The notes below the pieces were generated by a model. That model had not been told where the DNA came from. It worked only from the letters and a program-made list of their open reading frames with translations, and did no database searches. Below, in pieces: positions 30,057 to 38,676 of a DNA stretch of 64,000 nucleotides. Each line of letters begins with the position of its first letter. Position 1 is the first letter of the stretch. A program made the translations under genes and the position numbers. Source of the stretch: Klenkia soli (lineage in GTDB: Bacteria; Actinomycetota; Actinomycetes; Mycobacteriales; Geodermatophilaceae); assembly GCF_900103975.1 (NCBI RefSeq), contig NZ_FNIR01000005.1, forward strand, positions 193,934-257,933, written 5' to 3'.

Positions 30057-30935
30057 TCAGTTGATCGGCGAGCCGCCCGTGACGCCGATGACCTCGCCGC
30101 TGGTGAAGCTGGCGTCCTCGCTGGCCAGGTAGACGAAGGCGCCGGCCAGCTCGGCGGGCTGGGCGGCCCGCTGCAGCTTCGACTGCTCGCCGAACCCCTC
30201 GACCATGTCGGGGGGCATCGTCGCCGGGATGAGCGGGGTCCACACCGGTCCGGGGGCGACGCAGTTGACCCGCACCCCGACCTGCGCGAACTCCTCGGCC
30301 ATCGACGCGGTGAGGTTGACCAGCGCGGCCTTGGTGGCGGCGTAGGCGGCCAGGTTCGGCGAGGGCGTGAAGCCCTGCACCGAGCTGGTCACGATGACCG
30401 ACGACCCGGGTGCCAGCTCGGGCTTCGCCGCCTGCAGCAGCCAGAGGAACGCGTAGACGTTGGTGCGGAACGTGCGGTCGATCTCCGCGGTGGTGAACTC
30501 CCGGACGTCGGTGACCACGTTCTGGAAGGCCGCGTTGTGCACCAGCAGGTCCAGCCCGCCCAGGCCCTCCACGGTCTGCGCGACCAGACCCTTGGCGACG
30601 GCCTCGTCGGAGATGTCGCCCGGGAGCAGCAGCGCGGTGCGGCCGGCGTCGCGGACCAGCCGGGCGGTCTCCTCGGCGTCGGCGTCCTCCGAGAGGTAGG
30701 AGATCGCGACGTCGGCACCCTCCCGGGCGTAGGCCAGCGCCACGGCGCGGCCGATCCCGGAGTCGGCGCCGGTGATCAGCGCCCGCCGTCCCTCGAGCCG
30801 GCCCGAGCCCCGGTAGGACTCCTCGCCGTGGTCGGGGGCGGGGGTGAGCTCCGCCGTCGTCCCGGGGTGCGCGATCTGCAGACCGGGCACGTCGGAGGAG
30901 GTGGGGTGCTTCGTGCGGGGGTCGACGAGCGTCAT
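30057..30935 (-). CDS. Short-chain dehydrogenase/reductase (YhxC/YghA-like)
   Basis: 292 aa. A 40-residue N-terminal tail precedes the Rossmann fold. The cofactor motif is TGADSGIG at 55-62, followed by HNAA in the NAG-type position. The catalytic Ser is in VIVTSSVQGFTPSPNL, and Tyr and Lys are in AAYAATKAALVN. The extended N-terminus and the PGPVWTPLIPA segment match the stress-associated SDR group (YhxC, GsiB-neighbour). NADP(H) is likely; the substrate is unknown. Its ATG overlaps the LLM gene stop (TGATG), so the two are coupled. Confidence 0.88.
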   Translation of the reverse strand: MTLVDPRTKHPTSSDVPGLQIAHPGTTAELTPAPDHGEESYRGSGRLEGRRALITGADSGIGRAVALAYAREGADVAISYLSEDADAEETARLVRDAGRTALLLPGDISDEAVAKGLVAQTVEGLGGLDLLVHNAAFQNVVTDVREFTTAEIDRTFRTNVYAFLWLLQAAKPELAPGSSVIVTSSVQGFTPSPNLAAYAATKAALVNLTASMAEEFAQVGVRVNCVAPGPVWTPLIPATMPPDMVEGFGEQSKLQRAAQPAELAGAFVYLASEDASFTSGEVIGVTGGSPIN

Positions 30936-31912
30936 CAGGAGAACGCCTTCCGCCAGGCCGGCATGAGCTCGCGCTGCGTCCACTCCAGGTAGGGCTGCTG
31001 CTGGTCGCCGCCGATCTGCACGAGGGCCAGGTGCGTGTAGCCGGCGTCGGCGTACTCCGTCGCGGCCTCGATCACGGCGTCGACGTCGTCCCCGCACGGG
31101 ATGGAGCTCTCGACGTCGTCCTCGCGGACGAACTGGCTGGCCGCCTCGAAGCCCGCGGTGCCGGGCAGATCGGCGTTGACCTTCCAGCCCAGGCCGAACC
31201 AGCGGAACAGCTCGTGCGCGCGGGTGACCGCCGCGGCCTTGTCGGTGCCGAAGCTGATCGGCATCTGGCCGACCCGGTTCTTGCCGGCCCCGCCGGCCGC
31301 GTCGAACATCTCGCCCAGCTCGGGCTTCGGCTCGGTGCCGATCATGACGTCGGCGTACTCACCGGCCAGCTCGCACGACTTCTTCCCCGACACGGCGATG
31401 CCGATGGGCACCCCGCCGTCGGGCAGGTCCCAGATCTTCACGCCGTCGGCGTGGAAGTGGTCGCCGTGGAAGGTCGTGTAGCCGTCGCCGGCGAGCAGCT
31501 CCTTGATTAGCTGCACGGCCTCGGTGAACATCTCCTGCCGGACCGAGACCGCGGGCCAGCCCTCGCCGGCGACGTGCTCGTTGAGGTTCTCCCCCGAACC
31601 GAGCCCGAGGGTGAACCGCCCGTCGGCCAGGATCTGCAGCGTGGCCGCCTGCTGGGCCACCACGGCCGGCCGGTAGCGGAAGGTCGGGCAGGTCACGTAG
31701 GTCATCAGGTCGATCCGGCTGGTCGCCTGCGCGGCCGCGCCGAGGGTGACCCAGGCGTTGGGCGCGTGGCCCATCGAGTCCAGCCACGGGAAGTAGTGGT
31801 CGCTGCTGACCGCGAAGTCGAAGCCGACCTCCTCGGCCCCGACCACGTGCGCGACGAGGTCCTTGGGGCCCGCCTGCTCGGTCATCATCGTGTAGCCCAG
31901 CTGCATGCTCAT
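30935..31912 (-). CDS. LLM-class F420-dependent oxidoreductase (TIGR03557-like)
   Basis: 325 aa luciferase-like TIM barrel. It begins MQLGYTMMTEQAGPKDLVAHVVGAEEVGFDFAVSSDHYFPW and contains LGSGENLNEHVAGEGWP, which is characteristic of the F420-dependent glucose-6-phosphate dehydrogenase-like subfamily. The bound cofactor is F420 rather than FMN by family membership. The substrate is unknown. It is upstream of, and coupled to, the SDR gene, so the pair may perform successive redox steps. Confidence 0.9.
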   Translation of the reverse strand: MSMQLGYTMMTEQAGPKDLVAHVVGAEEVGFDFAVSSDHYFPWLDSMGHAPNAWVTLGAAAQATSRIDLMTYVTCPTFRYRPAVVAQQAATLQILADGRFTLGLGSGENLNEHVAGEGWPAVSVRQEMFTEAVQLIKELLAGDGYTTFHGDHFHADGVKIWDLPDGGVPIGIAVSGKKSCELAGEYADVMIGTEPKPELGEMFDAAGGAGKNRVGQMPISFGTDKAAAVTRAHELFRWFGLGWKVNADLPGTAGFEAASQFVREDDVESSIPCGDDVDAVIEAATEYADAGYTHLALVQIGGDQQQPYLEWTQRELMPAWRKAFS

Positions 31913-31951
31913 GCGCAGCCCGCTACCCCCGGGCCGGGGACCCCCAACCGC

Positions 31952-33136
31952 TCACACGCGCTCGGCGCGCAGGGCCTCCCGGAGCTTGACCTTGCTGCCG
32001 GTGCGCAGCAGGGCGCCGGCGTACACCCGGCCGCCGATGCGGACCACCAGGGCGATGGCCAGCAGCATGATGACCACCGAGACGGCGATCTCCCAGCCCG
32101 CGGCCTCGCCGGCGGCGATCCGCACCGGCATCACCAGCGGCGACATGCCCGGGACGAAGGAGGTGACCGTGGCCAGCGTCGACCCCGGGTCCTGGGCGGC
32201 CTGGATGGAGACGATGAACCCGACGACGAGCAGCAGCGTGGTCGGGGTGAGCACGCTGGGGAGGTCCTCCTGGCGGCTGACCAACGAGGCGGCCGTCGCG
32301 AAGACCGAGGCGTAGAGGGCGTAGCCGAGCAGGAACCAGCCGATGACGACCAGCACGGTGCCGATCAGCTGGCCGGGCAGGTCGACGACGTCCAGGGCCA
32401 GGGCGCCGGTCACCCCGACCACCGCGATGAGCACGATCTGGACCAGGCCGAGCAGCCCCAGCCCGAGGATCTTGCCGGCCAGCAGCTGCCAGGGCTTCAT
32501 GGTGGACAGCAGCAGCTCGACGACCCGGGACGACTTCTCCTCGACCACGCCCTGGGCGACGAACTGGCCGAAGAGGATGTAGAGGGCGTAGAGCACGACC
32601 ACGCCGAGCAGCGCGACGACGACCGCCTGGCCGCGGTCCTCGGTGCTGGGGTCGAGGACGTCGTAGGAGATGGCCGGCGGCGGGGTCAGGCTCACGCCCT
32701 GCTCGCCGAGCTGCCGGGCCACCGAGAGCGCGCCGACCGCCGTCTCGGCGATCGCCGACGCAGCGCCGTCCCGGCTTGACTCGACCACGACCTGGGGGTC
32801 CTCGCCGGCGGCCCCGACCAGGACGGCGTCGACGTCCCCGTCGGTGACCGCCTGCCGCGCGGCGGCGGTGTCGGCGTACTCGGTGACGGTCACCTCGGTG
32901 CCGACCTGCTCACCGGACCGGACCAGGGCCTGCTCGACCTGGGCACCGCCGTCGACGGTGCCGATCGCGGTCGAGGACCCCGACCCGCCGGAGAGCAGCT
33001 GGAACACCATGACCCCGAGCACCAGCAGCACGATCACCGCTGAGCTGATCAGGAAGCCCTTGTCCCGGGCCCGGGTGGTGATCTCCCGGCCGGCGACCAG
33101 CCGGATGCGCGCCGCCGTGCTCGGGGCGGCGGTCAC
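31952..33136 (-). CDS. ABC-2 family permease (NatB/YhaP-like)
   Basis: 394 aa. An N-terminal helix (GFLISSAVIVLLVLGVMVFQLL) anchors a large extracytoplasmic domain of about 140 residues, followed by five or six helices from about residue 190 to the C-terminus. The opening RLVAGREITTRARDKGFL is typical of NatB/YhaP sodium- or drug-extrusion permeases. GTG 33136 overlaps the ATPase stop (GTGA). It forms an exporter with the preceding gene; the substrate is unknown. Confidence 0.9.
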   Translation of the reverse strand: MTAAPSTAARIRLVAGREITTRARDKGFLISSAVIVLLVLGVMVFQLLSGGSGSSTAIGTVDGGAQVEQALVRSGEQVGTEVTVTEYADTAAARQAVTDGDVDAVLVGAAGEDPQVVVESSRDGAASAIAETAVGALSVARQLGEQGVSLTPPPAISYDVLDPSTEDRGQAVVVALLGVVVLYALYILFGQFVAQGVVEEKSSRVVELLLSTMKPWQLLAGKILGLGLLGLVQIVLIAVVGVTGALALDVVDLPGQLIGTVLVVIGWFLLGYALYASVFATAASLVSRQEDLPSVLTPTTLLLVVGFIVSIQAAQDPGSTLATVTSFVPGMSPLVMPVRIAAGEAAGWEIAVSVVIMLLAIALVVRIGGRVYAGALLRTGSKVKLREALRAERV

Positions 33137-34041
33137 GCGGCCACCGCCGGGGGCACCGCGACGGCCTCGCGGAAGAGCTCGACCAGCGTGGGTTCCCGCC
33201 AACCGAAGTGGGTCACCCGGCCGGTGCGCAGCGCTGCGGCGAGCACCGCCTGGTCGTCGGTGCCCGCGTCGAGCTCCAGGAGGGTGTCACCGCGCTGCTC
33301 GCTCACCACCCGCACACCGGGGACGGCGCCGGCCCAGCCGGTCGGCGCGTCGGGGACGACCACGCGCAGCTGCCGGCCGCCCTCGGCCGCGCGCAGCTCG
33401 GGCACGGTGCCGCTGGCGACGATCGTGCCGCGGGCGAGGATGCCGACGGCGTCGCAGAGCCGCTCGACAAGGTCGAGCTGGTGGCTGGAGAACACCACCG
33501 GGACGCCGGCGCGGCACTGCTCGAGCAGCGCCTCGGCCAACGAGTCGACGCCGACCGGGTCCAGGCCGGAGAACGGCTCGTCGAGGATCAGCACCTCGGG
33601 GCGGCCGACCAGCGCTGCGGCCAGCTGGACCCGCTGCTGGTTGCCCAGCGACAGCTTCTGCACCTGCTCGTCGCGGCGGTCGGCGAGGCCCAGCCGCCCG
33701 GTCCAGTGCTGCGCGGCGACGGCGGCGTCCGCGCTGCTCAGGCCGTGCAACCGGGCGAAGTAGGCGAGCTGCTGCGCCACCTTCATCTTCGGGTAGAGAC
33801 CGCGCTCCTCGGGCATGTAGCCGATCCGCTGGCGGCTGGCCTCGTCCAGGGCCTGCCCGCGCCAGCGCACCTCGCCGGCGTCGGCCCGGGCCAGGCCCAT
33901 CGCGATCCGCATCGTGGTGGTCTTGCCGGCGCCGTTGGAGCCGCAGAACCCGAACATCTGCCCGGGTGCGACGGTGAAGCCGACCCCCTGCAGCACCCGG
34001 TTGTCGCCGTAGCTCTTGACCAAGCCGTCGAACTCGAGCAC
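33133..34041 (-). CDS. ABC transporter ATP-binding protein (NatA/YhaQ-like)
   Basis: 302 aa. Walker A GSNGAGKTT near residue 35, signature LSLGNQQRVQLAAAL, Walker B EVLILDEPFSGLDPVG, and switch His in VVFSSHQLDLVERL. The C-terminal domain of about 80 residues fits the NatA/YhaQ exporters. It is the first gene of the pair and overlaps the permease by four bases. Physiologically it powers the ABC-2 permease at 31952. Confidence 0.93.
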   Translation of the reverse strand: MLEFDGLVKSYGDNRVLQGVGFTVAPGQMFGFCGSNGAGKTTTMRIAMGLARADAGEVRWRGQALDEASRQRIGYMPEERGLYPKMKVAQQLAYFARLHGLSSADAAVAAQHWTGRLGLADRRDEQVQKLSLGNQQRVQLAAALVGRPEVLILDEPFSGLDPVGVDSLAEALLEQCRAGVPVVFSSHQLDLVERLCDAVGILARGTIVASGTVPELRAAEGGRQLRVVVPDAPTGWAGAVPGVRVVSEQRGDTLLELDAGTDDQAVLAAALRTGRVTHFGWREPTLVELFREAVAVPPAVAA

Positions 34042-34111
34042 GCATCCTCCGCACGGTCGGGAGTACCGACCCGGACCGTATCCCGGGCCGGCACCGGGGA
34101 CCGGTCGAGGG

Positions 34112-34564
34112 TCAGCGCTCGCCGGCGGTGGGGAACAGGTGGGTCACCGCACGCAGCGCGTCCACGGCGGTGGCGCCCGGTCCGCCGACCGGCGCGCCGA
34201 CGGCTGCCCGGACGACGACGTCGGGCACCCCCCGGGCGACCACCGCGGGGTCCGTGGTGCCCCGGTCCCGAGCGGCGGCGCAGACGGCGACCAGCTGGAC
34301 CGCCCGGCCGACGGCGACGACGTCGACCTCCGGGTCCGCCAGGACCAGCACCCCGCCGACGGCCGAGACGTGGTCGTGCCACCACCGGTCCCGGCGCCCC
34401 CGCGGTGCACCGGGACCGGGGGGTTCGTGGGGGCCGGGCAGCGTCGGGACGACCCAGCGCCCGGGCTCTCCCAGCAGCGGGAGGACGGCGGCCACCAACG
34501 CCGCAGCAGCGGGGTCGGGAGGCCCCTCGTCCCCCCGACCCCGCAGCACCCGCGCTCCGTCCAC
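34112..34564 (-). CDS. Hypothetical protein (150 aa)
   Basis: The minus-strand frame from GTG 34564 has consistently G/C-ending codons and a Val/Ala/Asp-rich composition (VGRAVQLVAVCAAARDRGTT), unlike the overlapping plus-strand frame, so I take it as real. It has no signal peptide or clear membrane helix, and a Trp-His rich spot (RDRWWHDHVSA) in the middle. No family is recognised. It is divergent from the first of the two tandem HTH-TM genes across 171 bases in which I see no clear promoter. Confidence 0.55.
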   Translation of the reverse strand: MDGARVLRGRGDEGPPDPAAAALVAAVLPLLGEPGRWVVPTLPGPHEPPGPGAPRGRRDRWWHDHVSAVGGVLVLADPEVDVVAVGRAVQLVAVCAAARDRGTTDPAVVARGVPDVVVRAAVGAPVGGPGATAVDALRAVTHLFPTAGER

Positions 34565-34735
34565 CGCACACCCCCGTGTGACCGGCCGGGCGGTGAGCCC
34601 GGCACGTGCTCCCCATGCAGCCACACCGCACACCCCGCACGGCTCGCCGACCGCGCGCAGGTCCGCGCACGCCGACGCCGGACCGCGCAGAAGACCTGCT
34701 CAGCGCCGCGCAGTGGCGTAGGTCACCATGTCCCC

Positions 34736-35545
34736 GTGGCCGAGGACGGGGACGGGGACGGGGACCCCTTCGTGCGGCAGCTCGCCTGGTTGGTCGACCG
34801 GGCGGGAGGCAAGGAGGCCCTGGTCCGGGCCAGCGGGAACCGGGTCGGGCTGCGCACGCTGGACACCTGGAGCCGGGGCGGCTACCCGCGGACCTCGGTG
34901 TCGGGAGCCGTCCGCGACCTGGACGCGTGGGCCCTGGCCCAGGACTTCGGCTACCCCGACGCCGCCGGGGCACCGCGGTTGGTCAGCAGCTGCGGCACGG
35001 CGCGCGTCGTCCCCCCGCCCGTCGTCGCGGGCGGACAGCCGACCGGGGTCCCGACGGTGCACCGGGCGCGACGGTGGTGGGCGCTCGCCGCCGCGCAGGT
35101 GGCGGTGGTCGCCGGCACCGTGGCGGTCACCCTCGCGGTGGTCGACGGCGGGACCGGGGCACCGGCCGCGGCTGGTGCCTCCGCCGCCCCGACCGTCGCC
35201 GTGCCCGGGCTGCTGCCCAGCCAGGGGGACGGCGAGCCGCGGCCGCAGACGGTGGGGGCCGACGGGGTGAACACCTTCGCCGACCCACGCGGGTTGACCG
35301 TCGGGGGCGGGGCGGTCCCGGCCGGCACCGTCGTCGACGTCCGCTGCCGCATCGCCGCCGCCCCCATGCCGTCGGCCGGGCTCGACGGCTGGTGGTACCT
35401 CGTCGACTCCGGCCCCTGGGCCGGGCTCTGGGCCGCGGCGGACGGTTTCGTCGGCGGGCGCTCGCCCGGGGACGACGGCGGGTACCCGACCGACCTCGAC
35501 GTCCCGGTGTGCACGGCGGCCTTCACCTGGTCCCCCGGCCGCTGA
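34736..35545 (+). CDS. HTH-like/TM/extracytoplasmic protein, paralogue 1
   Basis: 269 aa. Residues 10-85 form a helical cytoplasmic domain (PFVRQLAWLVDRAGGKEALV, then RTLDTWSRGGYPR) with a helix-turn-helix-like layout. A linker with a basic cluster (HRARRWW) precedes a single membrane helix (LAAAQVAVVAGTVAVTLAVV) near residue 125. A roughly 100-residue outer domain follows, with NTFADPRGLTVG, VDVRCRIAA, GWWYLVDSGPWAGLWAAA and a final Cys, resembling a bacterial SH3 fold. The order of domains recalls RodZ, though sequence similarity is not evident. It is the upstream member of a tandem pair. Function is unknown. Confidence 0.75.
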   Translation: MAEDGDGDGDPFVRQLAWLVDRAGGKEALVRASGNRVGLRTLDTWSRGGYPRTSVSGAVRDLDAWALAQDFGYPDAAGAPRLVSSCGTARVVPPPVVAGGQPTGVPTVHRARRWWALAAAQVAVVAGTVAVTLAVVDGGTGAPAAAGASAAPTVAVPGLLPSQGDGEPRPQTVGADGVNTFADPRGLTVGGGAVPAGTVVDVRCRIAAAPMPSAGLDGWWYLVDSGPWAGLWAAADGFVGGRSPGDDGGYPTDLDVPVCTAAFTWSPGR

Positions 35546-35645
35546 ACCGGGTCAGCCACGCCGGATGTCCACCCATCGGGCCCTCGACTGCACTACCTTC
35601 CCGGGCGACGTCACCGGCCCCGGTGACCCACGGGGGACCCACCGC

Positions 35646-36464
35646 ATGACCGACACCCAGAAGCCCGGCACCCAGCAGCCCGGCACCCAGCAGCCCGGCA
35701 CCGCGCAGGACTCCGCGCCGTTCGTCCGGCAGATCACCTGGCTCGTCGACCACGCCGGCGGGAAGGACGCGCTGGTCCGGGCCACCGGGAAGAAGGTGAG
35801 CGCCCGCACCCTGGACAACTGGGTGCGCGGCGACTACCCGCGGGCCGCCGTCACCGGTGCGGTGCGCGAGCTCGACCGCTGGGCGCTGGCCCAGGGCTTC
35901 GGCTACCCGGAGGCGGCCGGGGCACCCCGGTTGATCGACGCCTGCGGTCCGGCAGCCGGTGCGCAGCCGGTGGACGAACCGCGCGTCGCGGAGACCGGGC
36001 CGACCCGGCGGCGGGCCCTGCTCGCGGCGAGCGCGGCCGCCCTGGTGCTGGCCACCGCGGTCGTCTCGGTGCTGGTGACCCTGGCCGTCGTGGGCCGGAC
36101 CCCCGGACCCGCCGCCACGGTGACCGTGGCCGCCCCCACCACGGGCCTCCCCCCGCTGCCGACCACCGGCGACGGGACGCTGTACACCGAGCAGACCGGG
36201 TCGCAGGGCTCCAACACCTTCGCCGATCCCCGCACCCTGGCCGACGGGAACGTCCCCGTCCCGGCCGCCACCGACGTCCAGGTGGTCTGCCGCTACTACG
36301 CGCCGTCGATCCCCAGCGTCGCCCCCGACGGCTTCTGGTACCTCCTCGACACCGAGGGCTGGGCGGGCCGCTGGGCGCCGGCCAACACCTTCTGGAACGG
36401 CGACGTGCCCGGGGTCTACCCCTACACGCACAACACCGACTTCGCGGTCCCCCTCTGCTCCTGA
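35646..36464 (+). CDS. HTH-like/TM/extracytoplasmic protein, paralogue 2
   Basis: 272 aa, clearly duplicated with the gene before it: the N-terminal blocks PFVRQITWLVDHAGGKDALV and LDRWALAQGFGYPEAAGAPR align almost residue for residue, as do NTFADPRTL and GWAGRWAPA in the outer domain. It adds an N-terminal tail built from the repeat PGTQQ. The membrane helix is near residue 130 (LLAASAAALVLATAVVSVLVTLAVV). Two Cys in the outer domain (VVCRYY and the C-terminal LCS) could form a disulphide; the first paralogue has equivalent Cys. The gap to paralogue 1 is 100 bases. Confidence 0.78.
   Translation: MTDTQKPGTQQPGTQQPGTAQDSAPFVRQITWLVDHAGGKDALVRATGKKVSARTLDNWVRGDYPRAAVTGAVRELDRWALAQGFGYPEAAGAPRLIDACGPAAGAQPVDEPRVAETGPTRRRALLAASAAALVLATAVVSVLVTLAVVGRTPGPAATVTVAAPTTGLPPLPTTGDGTLYTEQTGSQGSNTFADPRTLADGNVPVPAATDVQVVCRYYAPSIPSVAPDGFWYLLDTEGWAGRWAPANTFWNGDVPGVYPYTHNTDFAVPLCS
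35664..35708 (+). repeat. 15-bp tandem repeat inside paralogue 2
   Basis: The unit CCCGGCACCCAGCAG occurs exactly at 35664-35678 and 35679-35693, with a partial copy after that. It encodes PGTQQ and lies in the N-terminal tail, so copy number can change without shifting the frame. Confidence 0.8.
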
Positions 36465-36482
36465 AGGCGGCCGGGACCATCG

Positions 36483-36497
36483 GTGGAACGGTTCCAC
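36483..36497. promoter_or_regulatory. 15-bp palindrome, candidate PaaX-type operator
   Basis: GTGGAAC-G-GTTCCAC is a perfect inverted repeat located just upstream of the TAGCAT -10 element, over the expected -35 and spacer. Its place suggests autoregulation by the following PaaX-family gene. Confidence 0.55.
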
Positions 36498-36503
36498 GGC
36501 CAC

Positions 36504-36509
36504 TAGCAT
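36504..36509 (+). promoter_or_regulatory. -10 element of the PaaX-family gene
   Basis: TAGCAT lies seven bases before GTG 36517, so transcription should begin at or near the start codon and the message would be leaderless. Confidence 0.5.
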
Positions 36510-36516
36510 CGCGGGC

Positions 36517-37437
36517 GTGGAGCCCATGGTCCCGACGGTGGAAGGTCTCGTCCTCCGCCGGGCCGCGGCCGGCAACCTGCTCCCCCGCCCCGGGGCGGGG
36601 CACTCCCCGCAGCGCCTGCTCAGCACCCTGCTGGGCGAGTACTGGTCCGACACCGACGACGCGCTGCCGCTGGGCGCGCTGGTCGACCTGCTGCAGGAGT
36701 TCGGCATCTCCGAGACCAGCGCCCGGGCGACGGTCACCCGGCTGGCCAAGCGCGGGATGCTCGAGATGGAGCGGGTGGGCCGGCTGACCCGCTACCGGAT
36801 GACCGCCGACGGCCGTCAGGACGTCGGCGAGCAGGGCGGGGCCATCCGCGACTTCGCCGCCGTCCCCCGCGACTGGGACGGCCGGTGGACGGTGGCGGCG
36901 TTCAGCGTGCCCGAGGACCAACGGCAGCTGCGGCACCACCTCCGCAGCTACCTGCGCTGGCTGGGCTTCGCCAGCCTGTTCGACGGCCTCTGGGTGGCCC
37001 CGCGCGGCAGCACGGCCACCCTCGAGCAGGTCTTCCGCACCGTCGGGGTCGACCAGTTCGCGGTGTTCCGCACCTCCGACGACCCCTGCGGACGCGAACC
37101 GCTGACCGCCTGGGACCTCACCGGTGTCGAGACCGCCTACCGCACGTTCGTCACCGAGCACCGCCCCCTGCTGCACGGGGTGGCCGACAGCACCCCCGCG
37201 AGCGCGCTGGTCACCCGCACCCGGGTGTTCGAGGCCTGGCGCACCTTCCCCGCCCTGGATCCCGACCTGCCCCAGGCCTGGCTGCCGGAGGGATGGCCCC
37301 GCGCGGAGGCCCGGGAGGTGTTCGTCGGCCTGTACAACGGCCTGGCCACCCCGGCGACCGCGCGGTTCCGGCAGCTGGTCGCAGCGCACGACCCGGTGGC
37401 CGCCGGGCGGGCCAGCGAGCGGCGACTACCGGCCTGA
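36517..37437 (+). CDS. PaaX-family transcriptional repressor
   Basis: 306 aa. An N-terminal winged helix (PQRLLSTLLGEYWSDTDDALPLGALVDLL, then GISETSARATVTRLAKRGML and the wing MERVGRLTRYRMTADG) is followed by the PaaX-type central and C-terminal domains (DWDGRWTVAAFSVPEDQR, LRWLGFASLFDGLWVAP, and VTRTRVFEAWRTFPALDPDLP). Family members are repressors that sense an aryl- or acyl-CoA. It is convergent with the ten-gene CoA-related operon and its 3' end overlaps that operon by 12 bases, so control of that operon is plausible but unproven. Confidence 0.9.
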   Translation: MEPMVPTVEGLVLRRAAAGNLLPRPGAGHSPQRLLSTLLGEYWSDTDDALPLGALVDLLQEFGISETSARATVTRLAKRGMLEMERVGRLTRYRMTADGRQDVGEQGGAIRDFAAVPRDWDGRWTVAAFSVPEDQRQLRHHLRSYLRWLGFASLFDGLWVAPRGSTATLEQVFRTVGVDQFAVFRTSDDPCGREPLTAWDLTGVETAYRTFVTEHRPLLHGVADSTPASALVTRTRVFEAWRTFPALDPDLPQAWLPEGWPRAEAREVFVGLYNGLATPATARFRQLVAAHDPVAAGRASERRLPA

Positions 37438-38676
37438 TCCCGGCCGCACGCGGGTGTCCAGGAAACCGGTGATCGCCTCGGTCAGCGCCTCGGGGTCCTG
37501 CGCACGGGGGTCGGCGTTGTTGGCCCGCACCTCCAGCACCGGGATGCCGGCGGCCTCCAGCCCCCGGGTGGTGAACGAGCTGGCCGGGACGTCGTCGGCG
37601 ACCAGGTGCACGACGCCGTCGACCCCGTGCAGCCGGGCCTCCTTGACGTACCAGTCGGTCGACCACGGCGGGGTGTAGAGCTGGTCGGTGAACCCGGCGA
37701 ACCGGGCGGCCAGCCGCCGCACCGGGTCACCCCCGGCGCGCACGTACCCGTCGGCGGCGATGGCCAGGTACATGGACCAGACGAACACCGCACCGTGGCT
37801 GTCCTGGAACCGCCGGTAGAGGTCCATGTCGAACCACATGCCCCGGCCGATCCACATGAGCCGCACGCGCTCGTCGGGGCAGACCGCGACGCCGGAGTCG
37901 ACCAGCCCGGCGACCTCCTCGTACAGCCGGCGGGCGGCGTCGCGGCCCCACTCGGTTCCCCGGTGCCACTGCGGCACCATCACGGCGGGGATCGAGTCGG
38001 CCACCGCCACCGGGGTGGGCCGCGCGGCGGCGACCAGGTCGCGGGTGCGCCGGTTCCAGCCGGCCTGCTCGTCGACGAGGTCGAGCACGTGGGCCAGCCG
38101 GTCGCGGTCGAGCACCCGGCCGGTGCGCTGGGCGAGGAACTGCACGAGCTCCTCGATCTCGGCCACCATCAGGTCCAGCCGGGCCGGGCCGAACGCCTCC
38201 TCCCAGCGGTGCGGCACCAGCTCCCACCACCGGTCGGGCACCCGGGTGGCCGACGAGCGCTCGAAGGCGAAGAACTCGGTGTCCGGGTGCTCGCCCCACA
38301 GGTCGAACACCTTGCGCTGGGCGTCGCCGCTGGTCTCGGCCAGCACCACCGACGGGCGCGGCAGCCCACCCCACGGGGCGCCGTCGGCGGGCAGCTCCAT
38401 CGCGCCCAGGGCGATGGCGTCGTACTGCCGGCTGTCGTCGGGGTAGCCCTGCACCCGCAGCACGTCCAGGCTCTCGTCGGCCCGGCGCTTGGCCGACACG
38501 ATGCTGGCCCACCACTGGTTGACCACGTAGGGCAGGTCCAGGGCACGCAGCACCTCCTGGGGGGCGTCGGCGTTGACCAGCACCAGGGGTTCGCCGGCGG
38601 CCGCCCGGGCGCGCACCTGCTGGAACCACTCCTTCTGGTGCGCCGTGGCCGCGGTCGCGGAGGCCAGCCGGGTCAC
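37426..38676 (-). CDS. 2-hydroxyacyl-CoA dehydratase subunit-like protein lacking cluster cysteines (416 aa)
   Basis: The N-terminal part (EWFQQVRARAAAGEPLVLVNADAPQEVLRAL, then PYVVNQWWASIVSA) and the C-terminal part (GVVHLVADDVPASSFTTRGLEAAGIPVLEVRANNADPR) match the HgdB/BcrC-like fold of 2-hydroxyacyl-CoA dehydratases and benzoyl-CoA reductases. Those enzymes hold a [4Fe-4S] cluster with three Cys. Here only one Cys is present in the whole protein (VAVCPDERVRL), and the motif before the C-terminal strand has no Cys. GTG 38676 overlaps the preceding gene's stop. It is the last gene of the operon. A dehydratase role is therefore doubtful; acyl-CoA binding is possible. Confidence 0.72.
   Translation of the reverse strand: MTRLASATAATAHQKEWFQQVRARAAAGEPLVLVNADAPQEVLRALDLPYVVNQWWASIVSAKRRADESLDVLRVQGYPDDSRQYDAIALGAMELPADGAPWGGLPRPSVVLAETSGDAQRKVFDLWGEHPDTEFFAFERSSATRVPDRWWELVPHRWEEAFGPARLDLMVAEIEELVQFLAQRTGRVLDRDRLAHVLDLVDEQAGWNRRTRDLVAAARPTPVAVADSIPAVMVPQWHRGTEWGRDAARRLYEEVAGLVDSGVAVCPDERVRLMWIGRGMWFDMDLYRRFQDSHGAVFVWSMYLAIAADGYVRAGGDPVRRLAARFAGFTDQLYTPPWSTDWYVKEARLHGVDGVVHLVADDVPASSFTTRGLEAAGIPVLEVRANNADPRAQDPEALTEAITGFLDTRVRPGSGR

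Noticed and set aside
34128-34721. Plus-strand 197-codon frame opposite the hypothetical gene
   Set aside because: Its codons do not show the third-position GC bias seen on the reverse strand; likely antisense shadow.
34016-34735. Upstream extension of paralogue 1 on the plus strand
   Set aside because: The extension overlaps the better supported reverse gene at 34112-34564 and has no family sequence; GTG 34736 fits the alignment with paralogue 2.
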